NCBI RefSeq assembly: GCF_965227785.1
Contig: NZ_OZ245785.1
Span: 186,001-250,000, forward strand
Direction: 5' to 3'
DNA: 64,000 nt
Source: Gracilimonas sp965227785
Lineage (GTDB): Bacteria > Bacteroidota > Rhodothermia > Balneolales > Balneolaceae
Both the position numbers and the translations under genes were made by a program. Positions 24,256 to 33,877 of the stretch are shown here, piece by piece. The first letter of the stretch is position 1. The number at the start of each line of letters is the position of its first letter. The notes beneath the pieces were generated by a model. It was not told the DNA's origin, did no database searches, and saw only the letters and a program-made list of their open reading frames with translations.

Positions 24256-25809
24256 ATGCAGAAAGAACTACAGATCCGTGTGCTGCCCGAAGTGGCAGGA
24301 GAAGCTCATTTACTCAAAGAATACCTCATCGACAAAGAAGGGCTGGCAGCTGATGACCTTCGTCATGTACAGATTTTGCGTCGCTCTATCGATGCCCGCT
24401 CCCGGCAGGCTTACTACAACCTGAAGGTGCGGTTATACATCAACGAGGAATTTGAGGAAGAGGAAGTTTCCCTGCCCGATTATCCTGATGTGAGTAATGC
24501 CGAAGAAGTCATCATTATAGGGGCCGGTCCGGCCGGATTGTTTGCTGCCCTGGAATTATTGGAAAATGGACTGAAGCCGGTGATCATAGAGAGAGGGAAA
24601 AATGCCAAAGACCGAATTCAGGACCTGAAAGGCATTAACGTCCGGCATGAGGTGAATGAAGATTCCAACTACTGCTTCGGGGAAGGCGGAGCCGGAACCT
24701 ATTCGGATGGTAAACTTTACACCCGTTCCAAGAAGCGGGGCGATGTCCGTAAAGTACTTGAGTTGCTGGTCGGTTTTGGGGCGGTAAAGAATATTTTGGT
24801 GGAATCACATCCGCATATCGGGACCAATAAACTACCCAAAATCATCGCGAACATGCGGGAATGTATTTTACAGCATGGAGGAGAAATTCACTTTAATACC
24901 CGCGTAACGGATCTGATTACTGATTCATCCTCCATAAAAGGAGTGAAAGCACAGGATGGAGGTACTTTTAAGGCATCCCGGGTAATCCTGGCTACCGGTC
25001 ACTCGGCGCGGGATATTTTTGAATTGTTATATCACAAAGGAATAGAAATTGAACTCAAGCCGCTGGCCATCGGGGTGCGGGTAGAGCATCCACAATCATT
25101 AATAGATTCCATTCAGTACAATTGCGAAACCCGGGGGGAATATCTGCCACCGGCAGCCTACAGTATCGTAAAACAAGTGGACGACCGCGGGGTGTATTCG
25201 TTTTGTATGTGTCCGGGTGGCGTTATAGCGCCTTGTGCAACCGCTCCGGGTGAGGTTGTGACTAATGGGTGGTCATCCTCCCGTCGCGCCCGTTCTACAG
25301 CAAATTCGGGGATTGTGGTAGAATTAAAACCCGAGGACTTCAAGCCTTTTGAAGAATACGGCCCGCTTGCAGCAATGGAATTTCAGCGATCTATTGAACA
25401 GAAAGCGTGGAGGGCGGGAGGCAAAACCCAAACGGCTCCGGCTCAGCGGCTACGGGATTTCATCAAAGGCGATGTATCGGAAGACCTGCCTAATACCTCC
25501 TATGCTCCCGGCATTACCCCGGTAGAATTGGGTTCCGTTTTACCTGATTTCATCCATAAAAACCTGAAAGAAGGATTTCTCCAATTTGACCGAAGTATGA
25601 AAGGGTACCTGACCAATGAAGCGGTGGTTCATGCCCCTGAAAGTCGTACGTCAAGTCCGGTTAAAATTCCCAGAGACCGGGAAACCCTGGAGCATGTTCA
25701 AATTGCCGGGCTTTATCCCTGCGGAGAAGGGGCAGGCTATGCCGGCGGAATTGTTTCAGCGGCGATGGATGGAATGAGGTGTGCCAAAAAGATAAAAGCT
25801 AAACAGTAG
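24256..25809 (+). CDS. FAD-dependent dehydrogenase (COG2509-type)
   Basis: The 517-residue protein has an N-terminal alpha/beta domain (residues 1-85), then an FAD-binding Rossmann motif VIIIGAGPAGLFAALELLENGLKPVIIERG at about 91-120. The characteristic SNYCFGEGGAGTYSDGKLYTR follows at about 137-157, and the C-terminal YPCGEGAGYAGGIVSAAMDGMR closes the FAD site. This is the signature of an uncharacterised family widespread in bacteria. The DinB-family gene starts 3 bp downstream. TATTTTTG lies only 5 bp before the ATG; it matches the Bacteroidota -7 consensus but would give a nearly leaderless message. Substrate unknown. Confidence 0.82.
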   Translation: MQKELQIRVLPEVAGEAHLLKEYLIDKEGLAADDLRHVQILRRSIDARSRQAYYNLKVRLYINEEFEEEEVSLPDYPDVSNAEEVIIIGAGPAGLFAALELLENGLKPVIIERGKNAKDRIQDLKGINVRHEVNEDSNYCFGEGGAGTYSDGKLYTRSKKRGDVRKVLELLVGFGAVKNILVESHPHIGTNKLPKIIANMRECILQHGGEIHFNTRVTDLITDSSSIKGVKAQDGGTFKASRVILATGHSARDIFELLYHKGIEIELKPLAIGVRVEHPQSLIDSIQYNCETRGEYLPPAAYSIVKQVDDRGVYSFCMCPGGVIAPCATAPGEVVTNGWSSSRRARSTANSGIVVELKPEDFKPFEEYGPLAAMEFQRSIEQKAWRAGGKTQTAPAQRLRDFIKGDVSEDLPNTSYAPGITPVELGSVLPDFIHKNLKEGFLQFDRSMKGYLTNEAVVHAPESRTSSPVKIPRDRETLEHVQIAGLYPCGEGAGYAGGIVSAAMDGMRCAKKIKAKQ

Positions 25810-25812
25810 AAA

Positions 25813-26313
25813 ATGGCTGACTCAACCTTCTTATCCGAATCCATTATCAAAACCTGGAAAACCGGGAATCGGATTACATGCTATTTGATAGAACATATAC
25901 CGGATGAGGTATGGACTGAGTTGGTGCCGGGCTATGATAAGAAAACCGTGCAGATGATAGCCGGTCATCTGCATAATGCCCGTTGTATGTGGCTAAAGAA
26001 TACGGGAAACAAAGCGGGAGTCACTGTTCCCGAACATGTAGACCGATATTCTGTATCAAAAAAAGAAGTTCTTAAAGCTCTGAAAGTAAGTTCTGCAGAA
26101 ATCATAAAAGTGCTGGAGTATTACCTTCCTCTTGAAAAGAATGTATCGGGATTTGGCCTGGATGTAGTTCATTTCCTTAGCTACCTGATAAGCCATGAGG
26201 CTCATCATCGGGGACAAATAATTATGGTATGCCGCCAGTTAGGGCATAAACTGCCTGAAGATGTCACTTATGGCGTATGGAAGTGGTCGAAAAGAGCGAA
26301 GGAAGCCGAGTAA
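25813..26313 (+). CDS. DinB/YfiT-family putative metalloenzyme
   Basis: The 166-residue helical protein shows the DinB four-helix-bundle pattern, with histidines placed as the metal triad: AGHLHNARCMWLK near residues 50-62 and SHEAHHRGQIIMVCRQLG near 128-145. Members include thiol transferases and proteins induced by DNA damage; most are uncharacterised. It follows the FAD dehydrogenase by 3 bp, so the two are cotranscribed. Its TAA stop abuts the stop of the convergent trkH gene. Confidence 0.8.
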   Translation: MADSTFLSESIIKTWKTGNRITCYLIEHIPDEVWTELVPGYDKKTVQMIAGHLHNARCMWLKNTGNKAGVTVPEHVDRYSVSKKEVLKALKVSSAEIIKVLEYYLPLEKNVSGFGLDVVHFLSYLISHEAHHRGQIIMVCRQLGHKLPEDVTYGVWKWSKRAKEAE

Positions 26314-27828
26314 TTACTGCTTCCAGAAAGCGGGTGAGAAAATGATGAGCACGGTGAATATTTCGAGTCGTCCCACCATCATCAGCATGATTAATATCCA
26401 CTTTCCGGGGTAGGGAAGTCCGGCAAAGCTGTCGGTCGGGCCAAAATCACCCCAACCGGGACCGATATTACCAATGGCAGCGATACTGGCACCAATGGAC
26501 GACATGATATCATAGCCAAACAAGCTGATGGCAAAGGCTCCTGCTGCAAAAATGAATATGTAAAGAATAAAGAAGCTCAATACGGTCTGCTGGATGTTTC
26601 GGTTAATGGCCTGATCGCCGATTCTGACCGGAAGAATGGCTTTGGGGTGTAGAATCTGCTTCATTTCACGGGCCGTGTTTCTGATTAGAATCATCCAGCG
26701 AATCATTTTAATACCACCGCCTGTTGAGCCAGCGCAACCTCCGGTAAAGAATAGCAGAAACAGAAAGAAAGCCCCGATTGAATTCCAGACTTCGTAGTTA
26801 TCGGTTCCGAAACCGGTGGTTGTCACAATGGCCAGTACCTGGAAGGCTCCATAACGAAGGGCATCAAGGATGTTATAGTTATCAATCACCCACAGCGAAC
26901 CGGAAATGATAATAATACCAATGAATACTACCAGCGTGTAAAACCGAATTTCACGGTTGGCAAAAAAGGCATCTTTGTCACCCTGAATAAGCCGGAAATG
27001 CATGGCAAAGTTGATCCCTGCCAGATACATGAAAATGATAATCACCCAATCTACATAAGCCGAGTTGAAGGCCTGAATACTGGCGTTTTTAGTGGAAAAT
27101 CCTCCCGTTGCCATCGTTGCAAAAGCATGGTTAATGGCTTCGAACCAATCCATGCTGGGGTGAAGCCACAGTAAAATAAATTCGGCAGCTGTAAAGGCTA
27201 CATAAATGCCCCACAGTAATTTAGCGGTTTCCTGTACGCGAGGGGTAAGCTTGTCGGCAGTAGGCCCCGGCGACTCTGCCTGAAAAAGCTGCATACCTCC
27301 AATTCCCAATAAGGGAAGGATAGCCAGTGATAGGACAATGATACCCATACCGCCCAGCCAGTGAGCCAGCGACCGCCAGAATAAAAAGCTTTTGGGAATA
27401 TCTTCGATCTGAGGGTTTTGAAAACCATTGCTTGTGGTTCCTCCCAAAATAGTGGAGCCGGTGGTAGACAGTCCGCTCATGGTTTCAAAAACGGCATCGG
27501 TAAAAGAGGGAAGAACTCCGGAAATTACAAAGGGAAGGGCTCCAACCAGTGAAAGCGAAAGCCAGGTCAGACTTACAATCAGGAAGCCTTCGCGGACTCT
27601 GAGTTCTTCCTGCGGCCGGAATGAATACCAAAGAGCACCACCCACCACGAACGCGATGGCCGCCGAAAAAAGGAAAGAATGCCAGGTGTCTTCCCCATAA
27701 TAAAGGTCAACAAACGCAGGCAGCATCAGGGCGAAGCCCATAAAAAAGATAAACGCACCCAATACTCCCAGTACAACAAGAAAGTCTATTTTGGCACGAT
27801 TCATATTTGATATTGCCTGTAGAGCCAT
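26314..27828 (-). CDS. trkH: Trk-type potassium uptake membrane subunit
   Basis: The 504-residue protein has the four-fold P-loop repeat of TrkH/KtrB channels. The pore segments are recognisable: ETMSGLSTTGSTIL, FATMATGGFSTKNASI, IVTTTGFGTDNYE and the last near SIAAIGNIGPGWGDFGP. The loop FFTGGCAGSTGGGIKMIRW is also typical. It forms the K+ channel with TrkA, encoded immediately upstream on the same strand; start and stop share one base (TAATG), so translation is coupled and the ATG at 27828 is the likely start. Confidence 0.93.
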   Translation of the reverse strand: MALQAISNMNRAKIDFLVVLGVLGAFIFFMGFALMLPAFVDLYYGEDTWHSFLFSAAIAFVVGGALWYSFRPQEELRVREGFLIVSLTWLSLSLVGALPFVISGVLPSFTDAVFETMSGLSTTGSTILGGTTSNGFQNPQIEDIPKSFLFWRSLAHWLGGMGIIVLSLAILPLLGIGGMQLFQAESPGPTADKLTPRVQETAKLLWGIYVAFTAAEFILLWLHPSMDWFEAINHAFATMATGGFSTKNASIQAFNSAYVDWVIIIFMYLAGINFAMHFRLIQGDKDAFFANREIRFYTLVVFIGIIIISGSLWVIDNYNILDALRYGAFQVLAIVTTTGFGTDNYEVWNSIGAFFLFLLFFTGGCAGSTGGGIKMIRWMILIRNTAREMKQILHPKAILPVRIGDQAINRNIQQTVLSFFILYIFIFAAGAFAISLFGYDIMSSIGASIAAIGNIGPGWGDFGPTDSFAGLPYPGKWILIMLMMVGRLEIFTVLIIFSPAFWKQ

Positions 27829-29180
27829 TACTGAAAAAGCCTGGTTACTTTCTCGATGGCAGAAGGGAGGCAGAAAATCATGACCCGGTCATTTGCCTTT
27901 ACTTCAGTTTCACCGGTGGCAATTTCCACGGAACCGTTACACAGTACACCACCAATTACACATCCCTCCGGAAGTCGTAACTTCTTGATCGGTTTTTGGG
28001 TGATTTTAGAGCCCTCATTGGCCTGCAATTCAATAACTTCAGCTTTGATTCCTCTCAGTTCGGTAACGGATATTACCCGTCCACGGCGTACGTAACGATG
28101 TATTTCGTTGGAAGCGGCTACTTTTTTATTAATAACTGCGTCCAGGCCAATGGTTTGGGCCAGTGGAATAAAATCGGGTTTAGATACCAGGGCTACGGTC
28201 TTTTTTACTTCCAGATGTTTGGCCATCAGGCAGGAAATGATATTTGACTCTTCATCATCGGTAACCGCCACGAACGCATCCATATCGCTGATACCTTCGG
28301 TAGCAAGTAAATCGGGGTCGGTGGGATTCCCGTTTAACACCATCACATTTTTAAGCTCAATGGCGAGCTCTTCAGCCGTATCATAATCCGGCTCAATAAG
28401 TTTTATGGACCAGTTTTTAGAGGGATCAGCACAAAGAATACGGGCTATCATAGCACCCATGGCAGACCCACCTGCAATCATCACCGAGTTGAGTTCCGTG
28501 TCTTTTTTCCCGGTTGTTTCAATGATATACGGGATGTTATCTGTCTTAGCCAGAACAAACATCTGGTCATATTTTTGAAGCTTCACCGAACCATTGGGAA
28601 TGATGGTACGACCACGCCGCCCAATAGCAGCCACTCGAAATGTGATATCGGAGTGAAGTGCAGAATATTCATTCAACGATTTGCCAATGAGGGGAGAATT
28701 AGGTTCCAGGCGTATCCCGATGAGCTGCATACGATCTTCGGCAAGGTTTATGACATCACTGGCAGACGACCGTTTCAGAAGCTGAGCAATTTCCTGGGCG
28801 GCACTCAGCTCCGGGTGAATCATCACGTCAATACCCAGATCAGAAGGAGTGAGGGGGGCATTGTCTTCTGAGAACTCATCACTGCGTATACGGGCGATCA
28901 CCATTTTCGCCCCCAGCCGTTTTCCGATCATGCCGGAAATCATATTCACCTCATCGATGCTGGTAACCGAGATCAGAATATCGGCATCAGCTACATCGGT
29001 TTTAACGAGGTCTTTTACAGAGGTGGCATTACCTTCTATAGTGAGTACGTCGAGAGAATCTGATACCTTATTCAGACACTCTTTCTCACGGTCAAGTACG
29101 GTAACGTCGTGTTTTTCTGATGAAAGTACGCTGGCAAGGTCGTATCCAATCTCCCCAGCTCCAATAATAACAATCTTCAA
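27828..29180 (-). CDS. trkA: Trk system potassium transport regulatory NAD-binding subunit
   Basis: The 450-residue protein contains two RCK repeats. The first starts MKIVIIGAGEIGYDLASVL with Asp at the end of strand beta2 (VTVLDRE), as in NAD(H)-binding Rossmann folds; the second starts SVMIAGGSAMGAMIARIL near residue 230. RCK-C domains occupy about 140-225 and 370-450. TrkA gates TrkH in response to nucleotides. It is followed by trkH with a one-base overlap. Confidence 0.93.
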   Translation of the reverse strand: MKIVIIGAGEIGYDLASVLSSEKHDVTVLDREKECLNKVSDSLDVLTIEGNATSVKDLVKTDVADADILISVTSIDEVNMISGMIGKRLGAKMVIARIRSDEFSEDNAPLTPSDLGIDVMIHPELSAAQEIAQLLKRSSASDVINLAEDRMQLIGIRLEPNSPLIGKSLNEYSALHSDITFRVAAIGRRGRTIIPNGSVKLQKYDQMFVLAKTDNIPYIIETTGKKDTELNSVMIAGGSAMGAMIARILCADPSKNWSIKLIEPDYDTAEELAIELKNVMVLNGNPTDPDLLATEGISDMDAFVAVTDDEESNIISCLMAKHLEVKKTVALVSKPDFIPLAQTIGLDAVINKKVAASNEIHRYVRRGRVISVTELRGIKAEVIELQANEGSKITQKPIKKLRLPEGCVIGGVLCNGSVEIATGETEVKANDRVMIFCLPSAIEKVTRLFQ

Positions 29181-29287
29181 ATGAAGCCTGATGATTAATT
29201 ATAAAACGTTCAATGTTACCATCTTTTTTGCTGAAAATAAAACCGTATAAAATATTTTAAATTCAATATAAACTTAAAGATATAGGT

Positions 29288-32200
29288 CTATTCAGTGATA
29301 ATAACCATTTCGGTTTCAACGGGTGATGATTGTTTTACCTGTAAATCCCGAACCCGCACCCTGAAGCGATTCTCTCCCTGCTGAACCGGCAGGCTGATGC
29401 GATATCCCACCCCGATTTCCTCTCCGTCCTTCAGCCAGGTAAATTTAACCTGAGAAACCTCACGATTTACTTCAGGTGCTCTGATCACTGTAACAGGATT
29501 GGCTGGGTTCCACTCTGCATTCCGAACGGTGTCAGCCTCAGATACAAACCTTAAGGGCTCGGATACTACGATAGGGAATTTAACGGACGATGTGGGCCGT
29601 TGCTCATAGAACCACATGAGATGCAGGCTGTCCGGCCCCGGAGTATCGGCCATCCAGTCATTTTGAAACTCTCCGTCTGCTACAAACTTCCAGTCATCAG
29701 GGCGGGGAATTTTCAGGTCTCGGATGGACAGGCTGCCGCCAAAACTGATTTGCTGAGGGTAATCGGGGTCGATATCAGGATGCCCGATTGGGATGATGTA
29801 CACCACAGCCGAATCAACCGAGTTGGAGATGCCGCGACCATCGTCCTGGATTAGGGTGATTCGGTATTCCCCGAGTTTAGCTGGGGTGAATGTGGAATCG
29901 CTGATTATGCGATTATTCACCTTCCACTGCTGAGTCAGACGATCTCCGTCGCGATCGGTGTCGGGTCCGCCTGAAAGCTGTACTTCTCTGTTCAGATATA
30001 CTTTTCCGGGAGTATTAATCTCGGGCTGGGGAGAACTGTTGGCGAAGAATCGTTTCTCCATACGAACGGTATTGTTATTGGAAGGAGAGTTGTCCTTCAC
30101 TTCCAGAGTAACGGTATGGAATCCGGGTTCAACAGTTTTCATTATTTCAGACGCATTTCTGCTGATCAGTTCTCCATCGAGGAACCATCGGTATTCTTTA
30201 ATGAACCCGTCCGGATCATTGGATTGAATGGCATTCAGATTTAGATCAGAGCCGGCCGGTACGGTTTCCGGCAGGTTCCATACAATAACAGGTGCTGCAT
30301 TTACCTTCAGGGATTTAGTAAGCGTTACGGTATTACAACCGCTGGAAGAATCGGTTTGCAGGAATAAGGTAACCAGATATTCACCGGGTTCTGTGAACTG
30401 GTGGTCTGCAACCAATCCCTGAACCGTTTCAACGGAGCCATTCGGTACATATTCAATTCTCCATTCGGCTTGGGTTATTTCATCATCTGCTGAAGATGCA
30501 CTGCCATCCAGAGTAATTGTATCACCGGGGCTGGCCCATTCCTGTAAGTCGAAAACTGCATTGGGACCTTGAATCACGCGTACGGTAGCTCTTACCTGAT
30601 TGGTATTTCCGCACTGAGCCGATCCTGATCCCTGTACAGTAAGGGTAAGTGGATAGATGCCGGGTTCGGTGTACACATGCTGTACTTTCGGACCGCTTTC
30701 TGTGGTTCCGTCTCCGAGGCTCCAAACCAGGGAGGGAAGGGCTCCGGAAGGGTCCACACTATTTGAACCGTCTAAATTCAAAGCAGTGTTCACGCAAATG
30801 GTGGTGTCGCTTATATTCATTTTCGCCACGGGAGAACCTTCCACAATCACAGGAATCTTGGCAACTGTTTTTTCCTCGGTTATACCGTCGGTGAGTTCAA
30901 GTCGTGCCTCATAAACACCCGGGGCGTCATATACATACGAAGGATTGGCTTCTTTAGAGGTATCGCCGTTTCCGAAATACCAGGTTACATCAAAATCATT
31001 GCCATCGGGATCGATACTGCTTGAACTGTTAAAAAGCACGGTTTTGCCGCTACAGGTAGCAATCAATGAATCAACGATGGCTTCCACGGGGCGGTTAATA
31101 AGAATACGTATGGTCTCCTGATTTCGGCTGTTGGATAATCCAAGTCCGTCATGAACGGATAAGCCCACGATATGAACTCCAAATTCCGGCGCTCTCCAGC
31201 TGAAACTGGCTTCATTACGTTTGGAACCATCGGGCAGAGTCCATTCAAAAAACACCTGATCATTATCAACATCATATGTTCCGGAAGCATCCAGCTTTAT
31301 ATCGAGTGAATTGGAACGGACTACTTTTTCGGTGATGATATAGGGTTCATGGTTTATGTTAACCGTTCCTTCCCTGGAAGTGGTGGAATTGGCAAGGCTA
31401 TTATTGTCGGTAGCGGTAAGGGTAAAGTATTGGGGTCCGCTTTCACCAAAGCTTTTAGTCACAACAGGCCCGGTAATTTCAGTCCCATCCGGGAACGACC
31501 ATTTCAGCTCGCTGATTTCTCCATCCGGATCATAGGTTTCGGAAGCATCAAAGGTAACTTCGTCTCCCGGAGCCATGTTATCGGGACTAATGGTCCATTT
31601 TATGACCGGGGCGTGATTCACCCATATATCTTTACTGACAAGGTCCTGGGCGTTTTCGTGACCGGAGTTATCCTGTACTCTGAGCGATATGGTATGAACA
31701 CCGGGGTCGGTAATAGTAAGGGTGGGGGTTGGGCCTGTGGCTGCCGGAACTCCATCTATATACCACTGATAGTCGGTAATGAATCCGTCATTGTCGGTGC
31801 TTTGGGTGCCATCTACCCTAAATCCATGTCCGCCGGCGAGTGTATCAGGAATCGTGAAATCTGCAACAGGGTACTCATTAATTACGATTACATGGCGTTT
31901 TTTCTCAATCTCATTTTCTTTTCGGATGGTCACATTTACCACATAGGTGCCGGGCTTCTCATATAAATGGGAGGGCTGAACGCCGGTGGCTATGGTGCCA
32001 TCACCGAAATCCCATTCTATCTCTACCGAGTCAGTGTTTGAAGACGAGGTTGCCAAAGAATCATTCAGGGTAAAGCCAACTTTGGAAACCGACGATACCC
32101 GGGGTGCTTCTATTACTGCATCGGGCTCAGGGATCGGTTGTTCATGTTGAATAGTATTTGTGATCAGACTATCGGTCTCCGAGTCGGCCTGAACGGAGTC

Positions 32201-33877
32201 GGTAGATGAGGCTTGAATATTCTTTGCCTGTGGCGGAGTTACCGTATAAGATTCTGTAATGGTGTATTCGGAATTGGCAGTATTGGTGTTATCGTTTACA
32301 GTCAGGGAAACATCGAAAGTGCCGGTTGCTAAATGACTGATGACTACCTCCGGTTTGGTTACATCGCTGCCTGTAACTCCCAAACCTTCCCATTCAAAGC
32401 TGAGAGAATCATTATCGTTGTCACTTATATTCATGACAGAAAAGGTGAGATACTGCCCGGTCTCGAAGGTGGAGTCGTACCGTATTTCTGCGTAAGGCGC
32501 GCTATTTACACGAACACGCAGCTGTCGCTGGCTATTGTTACATCGTGCAACATTGCCGCCATTGCTTACCCTCACCGAGATGATATGAGTTCCGGATTCT
32601 TCCGAAGAGAAGTCAAAAGTTGGCCCGTTACCGGCCGGACGTCCGTTCACAAACCAGGTATAACTCAGTTCCTGTCGGCCAAGATCGTAAGAATCCTCAG
32701 CTGAAAGAGTGATGACCTCTCCGGGGGTAATAATTTCTTTCGGGCTCTGTAATCTGGTAATTGGTGGACTGGTGATGTCAATTTTGGCAGATGCTACCCA
32801 AAACTCCGGTAGTACATTTGGTACGGGGTTGGGAATTTTAACATTGATGGTTTGTTTTCCCCGAACGGTAAAGGGAATGTTTGGCGAAAAGCCGGTAGCC
32901 AGCATTCTTTCATTAATGCTCCATTCCGCATTTTGCAGTTGCCTCTGCGTGAGGGTGGAACTGCTGAGCCTGAATGTTTTATCCGTACAGTTATTGGCCG
33001 TAGTAGTTTGAATTGTAAACTCAGGTGTTTGAGTAGGTAAGAACCCTCCATCATACAACCATAATACGGGCTGCTCTTTACCGTAAATAGCTATGTTATT
33101 CAGTATCTGCCTGGAGCCACTTATGTTTACCGCCCACTCATTTTCAACACCAAAGCTGTTTTCAGGTATCCGGATATCTTCTTCGGTGATGGGATAATAA
33201 TTACCAATGGCATCTGTAATTTCGATTTTGCTATCCTCTTCTCCATCAATAAGTAAAGCCGGAATCGTTGAGCCGGGATTGTATGGTTTCACCTGCAGGC
33301 TTTGCTCGGTCAACATATCGAAGATCCCGATACCGAGATCGATCGTTATAATCTTCCAGGGCTGACCATCAAGCGGATCGCCAACTGTATTTCGGACCCT
33401 GAGATCAAAATTATTGACATCATTTCCTCCATCAGCGACAACCCGGACAATGTATCCGTTTTCGACTTCTTCATTTAATACAAAAAAGTTGATCCACCTT
33501 CCCTTGAATCGTTCTTCATTTTTAACCGACAGGTTTTCCAGATCGGCAGCACTTCCTGATTTTGGAGAAACCCCATTGTCGCTGAAGGAATACAGCTCAT
33601 CAATAGGGTAAATGCGGTAGGAGGTGGTAGTATTGGCGTCGGTGGTTGTAATCTGATCAATGGTTCCGCCGATTCCTGCATCAAAAAGCTGAAGCATGGC
33701 TTTGGGTGCGTTTGCATCGGGCTTTATCCATATATCATACTGATGACGGTTATCACCGCTTTTAAACTCGGTGTTTTGCCCTGAAATGGAGAGAAACATT
33801 TCCTGAGCCTGCAAAGCACCCGGAATGCATAGAAAAAGCATCAACAGAAGATATGTGCCTAAGGCTGTTTTCTTCAT
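29288..33877 (-). CDS. Giant secreted PKD-repeat protein
   Basis: The 1,529-residue protein has a signal peptide (residues 1-24, ending LQA-QE), an N-terminal region of about 330 residues without a recognised domain, and then about eleven PKD/Ig-like units of 80-100 residues. Recognisable PKD motifs include WDFGDGT, YFGNGDT and VWSLGDGTTESG, with frequent SxDPDG-type starts. The last 170 residues differ from the repeats and contain no obvious type IX sorting signal. PKD domains act in adhesion or as spacers. The ATG overlaps the stop of the FecR-domain gene by 4 bp (ATGA), and a sensor kinase is upstream, so it is part of a three-gene operon. Role unknown; possibly cell-surface sensing or structure. 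Confidence 0.85.
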   Translation of the reverse strand: MKKTALGTYLLLMLFLCIPGALQAQEMFLSISGQNTEFKSGDNRHQYDIWIKPDANAPKAMLQLFDAGIGGTIDQITTTDANTTTSYRIYPIDELYSFSDNGVSPKSGSAADLENLSVKNEERFKGRWINFFVLNEEVENGYIVRVVADGGNDVNNFDLRVRNTVGDPLDGQPWKIITIDLGIGIFDMLTEQSLQVKPYNPGSTIPALLIDGEEDSKIEITDAIGNYYPITEEDIRIPENSFGVENEWAVNISGSRQILNNIAIYGKEQPVLWLYDGGFLPTQTPEFTIQTTTANNCTDKTFRLSSSTLTQRQLQNAEWSINERMLATGFSPNIPFTVRGKQTINVKIPNPVPNVLPEFWVASAKIDITSPPITRLQSPKEIITPGEVITLSAEDSYDLGRQELSYTWFVNGRPAGNGPTFDFSSEESGTHIISVRVSNGGNVARCNNSQRQLRVRVNSAPYAEIRYDSTFETGQYLTFSVMNISDNDNDSLSFEWEGLGVTGSDVTKPEVVISHLATGTFDVSLTVNDNTNTANSEYTITESYTVTPPQAKNIQASSTDSVQADSETDSLITNTIQHEQPIPEPDAVIEAPRVSSVSKVGFTLNDSLATSSSNTDSVEIEWDFGDGTIATGVQPSHLYEKPGTYVVNVTIRKENEIEKKRHVIVINEYPVADFTIPDTLAGGHGFRVDGTQSTDNDGFITDYQWYIDGVPAATGPTPTLTITDPGVHTISLRVQDNSGHENAQDLVSKDIWVNHAPVIKWTISPDNMAPGDEVTFDASETYDPDGEISELKWSFPDGTEITGPVVTKSFGESGPQYFTLTATDNNSLANSTTSREGTVNINHEPYIITEKVVRSNSLDIKLDASGTYDVDNDQVFFEWTLPDGSKRNEASFSWRAPEFGVHIVGLSVHDGLGLSNSRNQETIRILINRPVEAIVDSLIATCSGKTVLFNSSSSIDPDGNDFDVTWYFGNGDTSKEANPSYVYDAPGVYEARLELTDGITEEKTVAKIPVIVEGSPVAKMNISDTTICVNTALNLDGSNSVDPSGALPSLVWSLGDGTTESGPKVQHVYTEPGIYPLTLTVQGSGSAQCGNTNQVRATVRVIQGPNAVFDLQEWASPGDTITLDGSASSADDEITQAEWRIEYVPNGSVETVQGLVADHQFTEPGEYLVTLFLQTDSSSGCNTVTLTKSLKVNAAPVIVWNLPETVPAGSDLNLNAIQSNDPDGFIKEYRWFLDGELISRNASEIMKTVEPGFHTVTLEVKDNSPSNNNTVRMEKRFFANSSPQPEINTPGKVYLNREVQLSGGPDTDRDGDRLTQQWKVNNRIISDSTFTPAKLGEYRITLIQDDGRGISNSVDSAVVYIIPIGHPDIDPDYPQQISFGGSLSIRDLKIPRPDDWKFVADGEFQNDWMADTPGPDSLHLMWFYEQRPTSSVKFPIVVSEPLRFVSEADTVRNAEWNPANPVTVIRAPEVNREVSQVKFTWLKDGEEIGVGYRISLPVQQGENRFRVRVRDLQVKQSSPVETEMVIITE

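Noticed and set aside
31349..31966. 205-codon open frame opposite the PKD-repeat gene
   Set aside because: It lies entirely antisense to a well-supported coding region, has no recognisable domain, and long antisense frames are expected opposite repetitive beta-rich genes.
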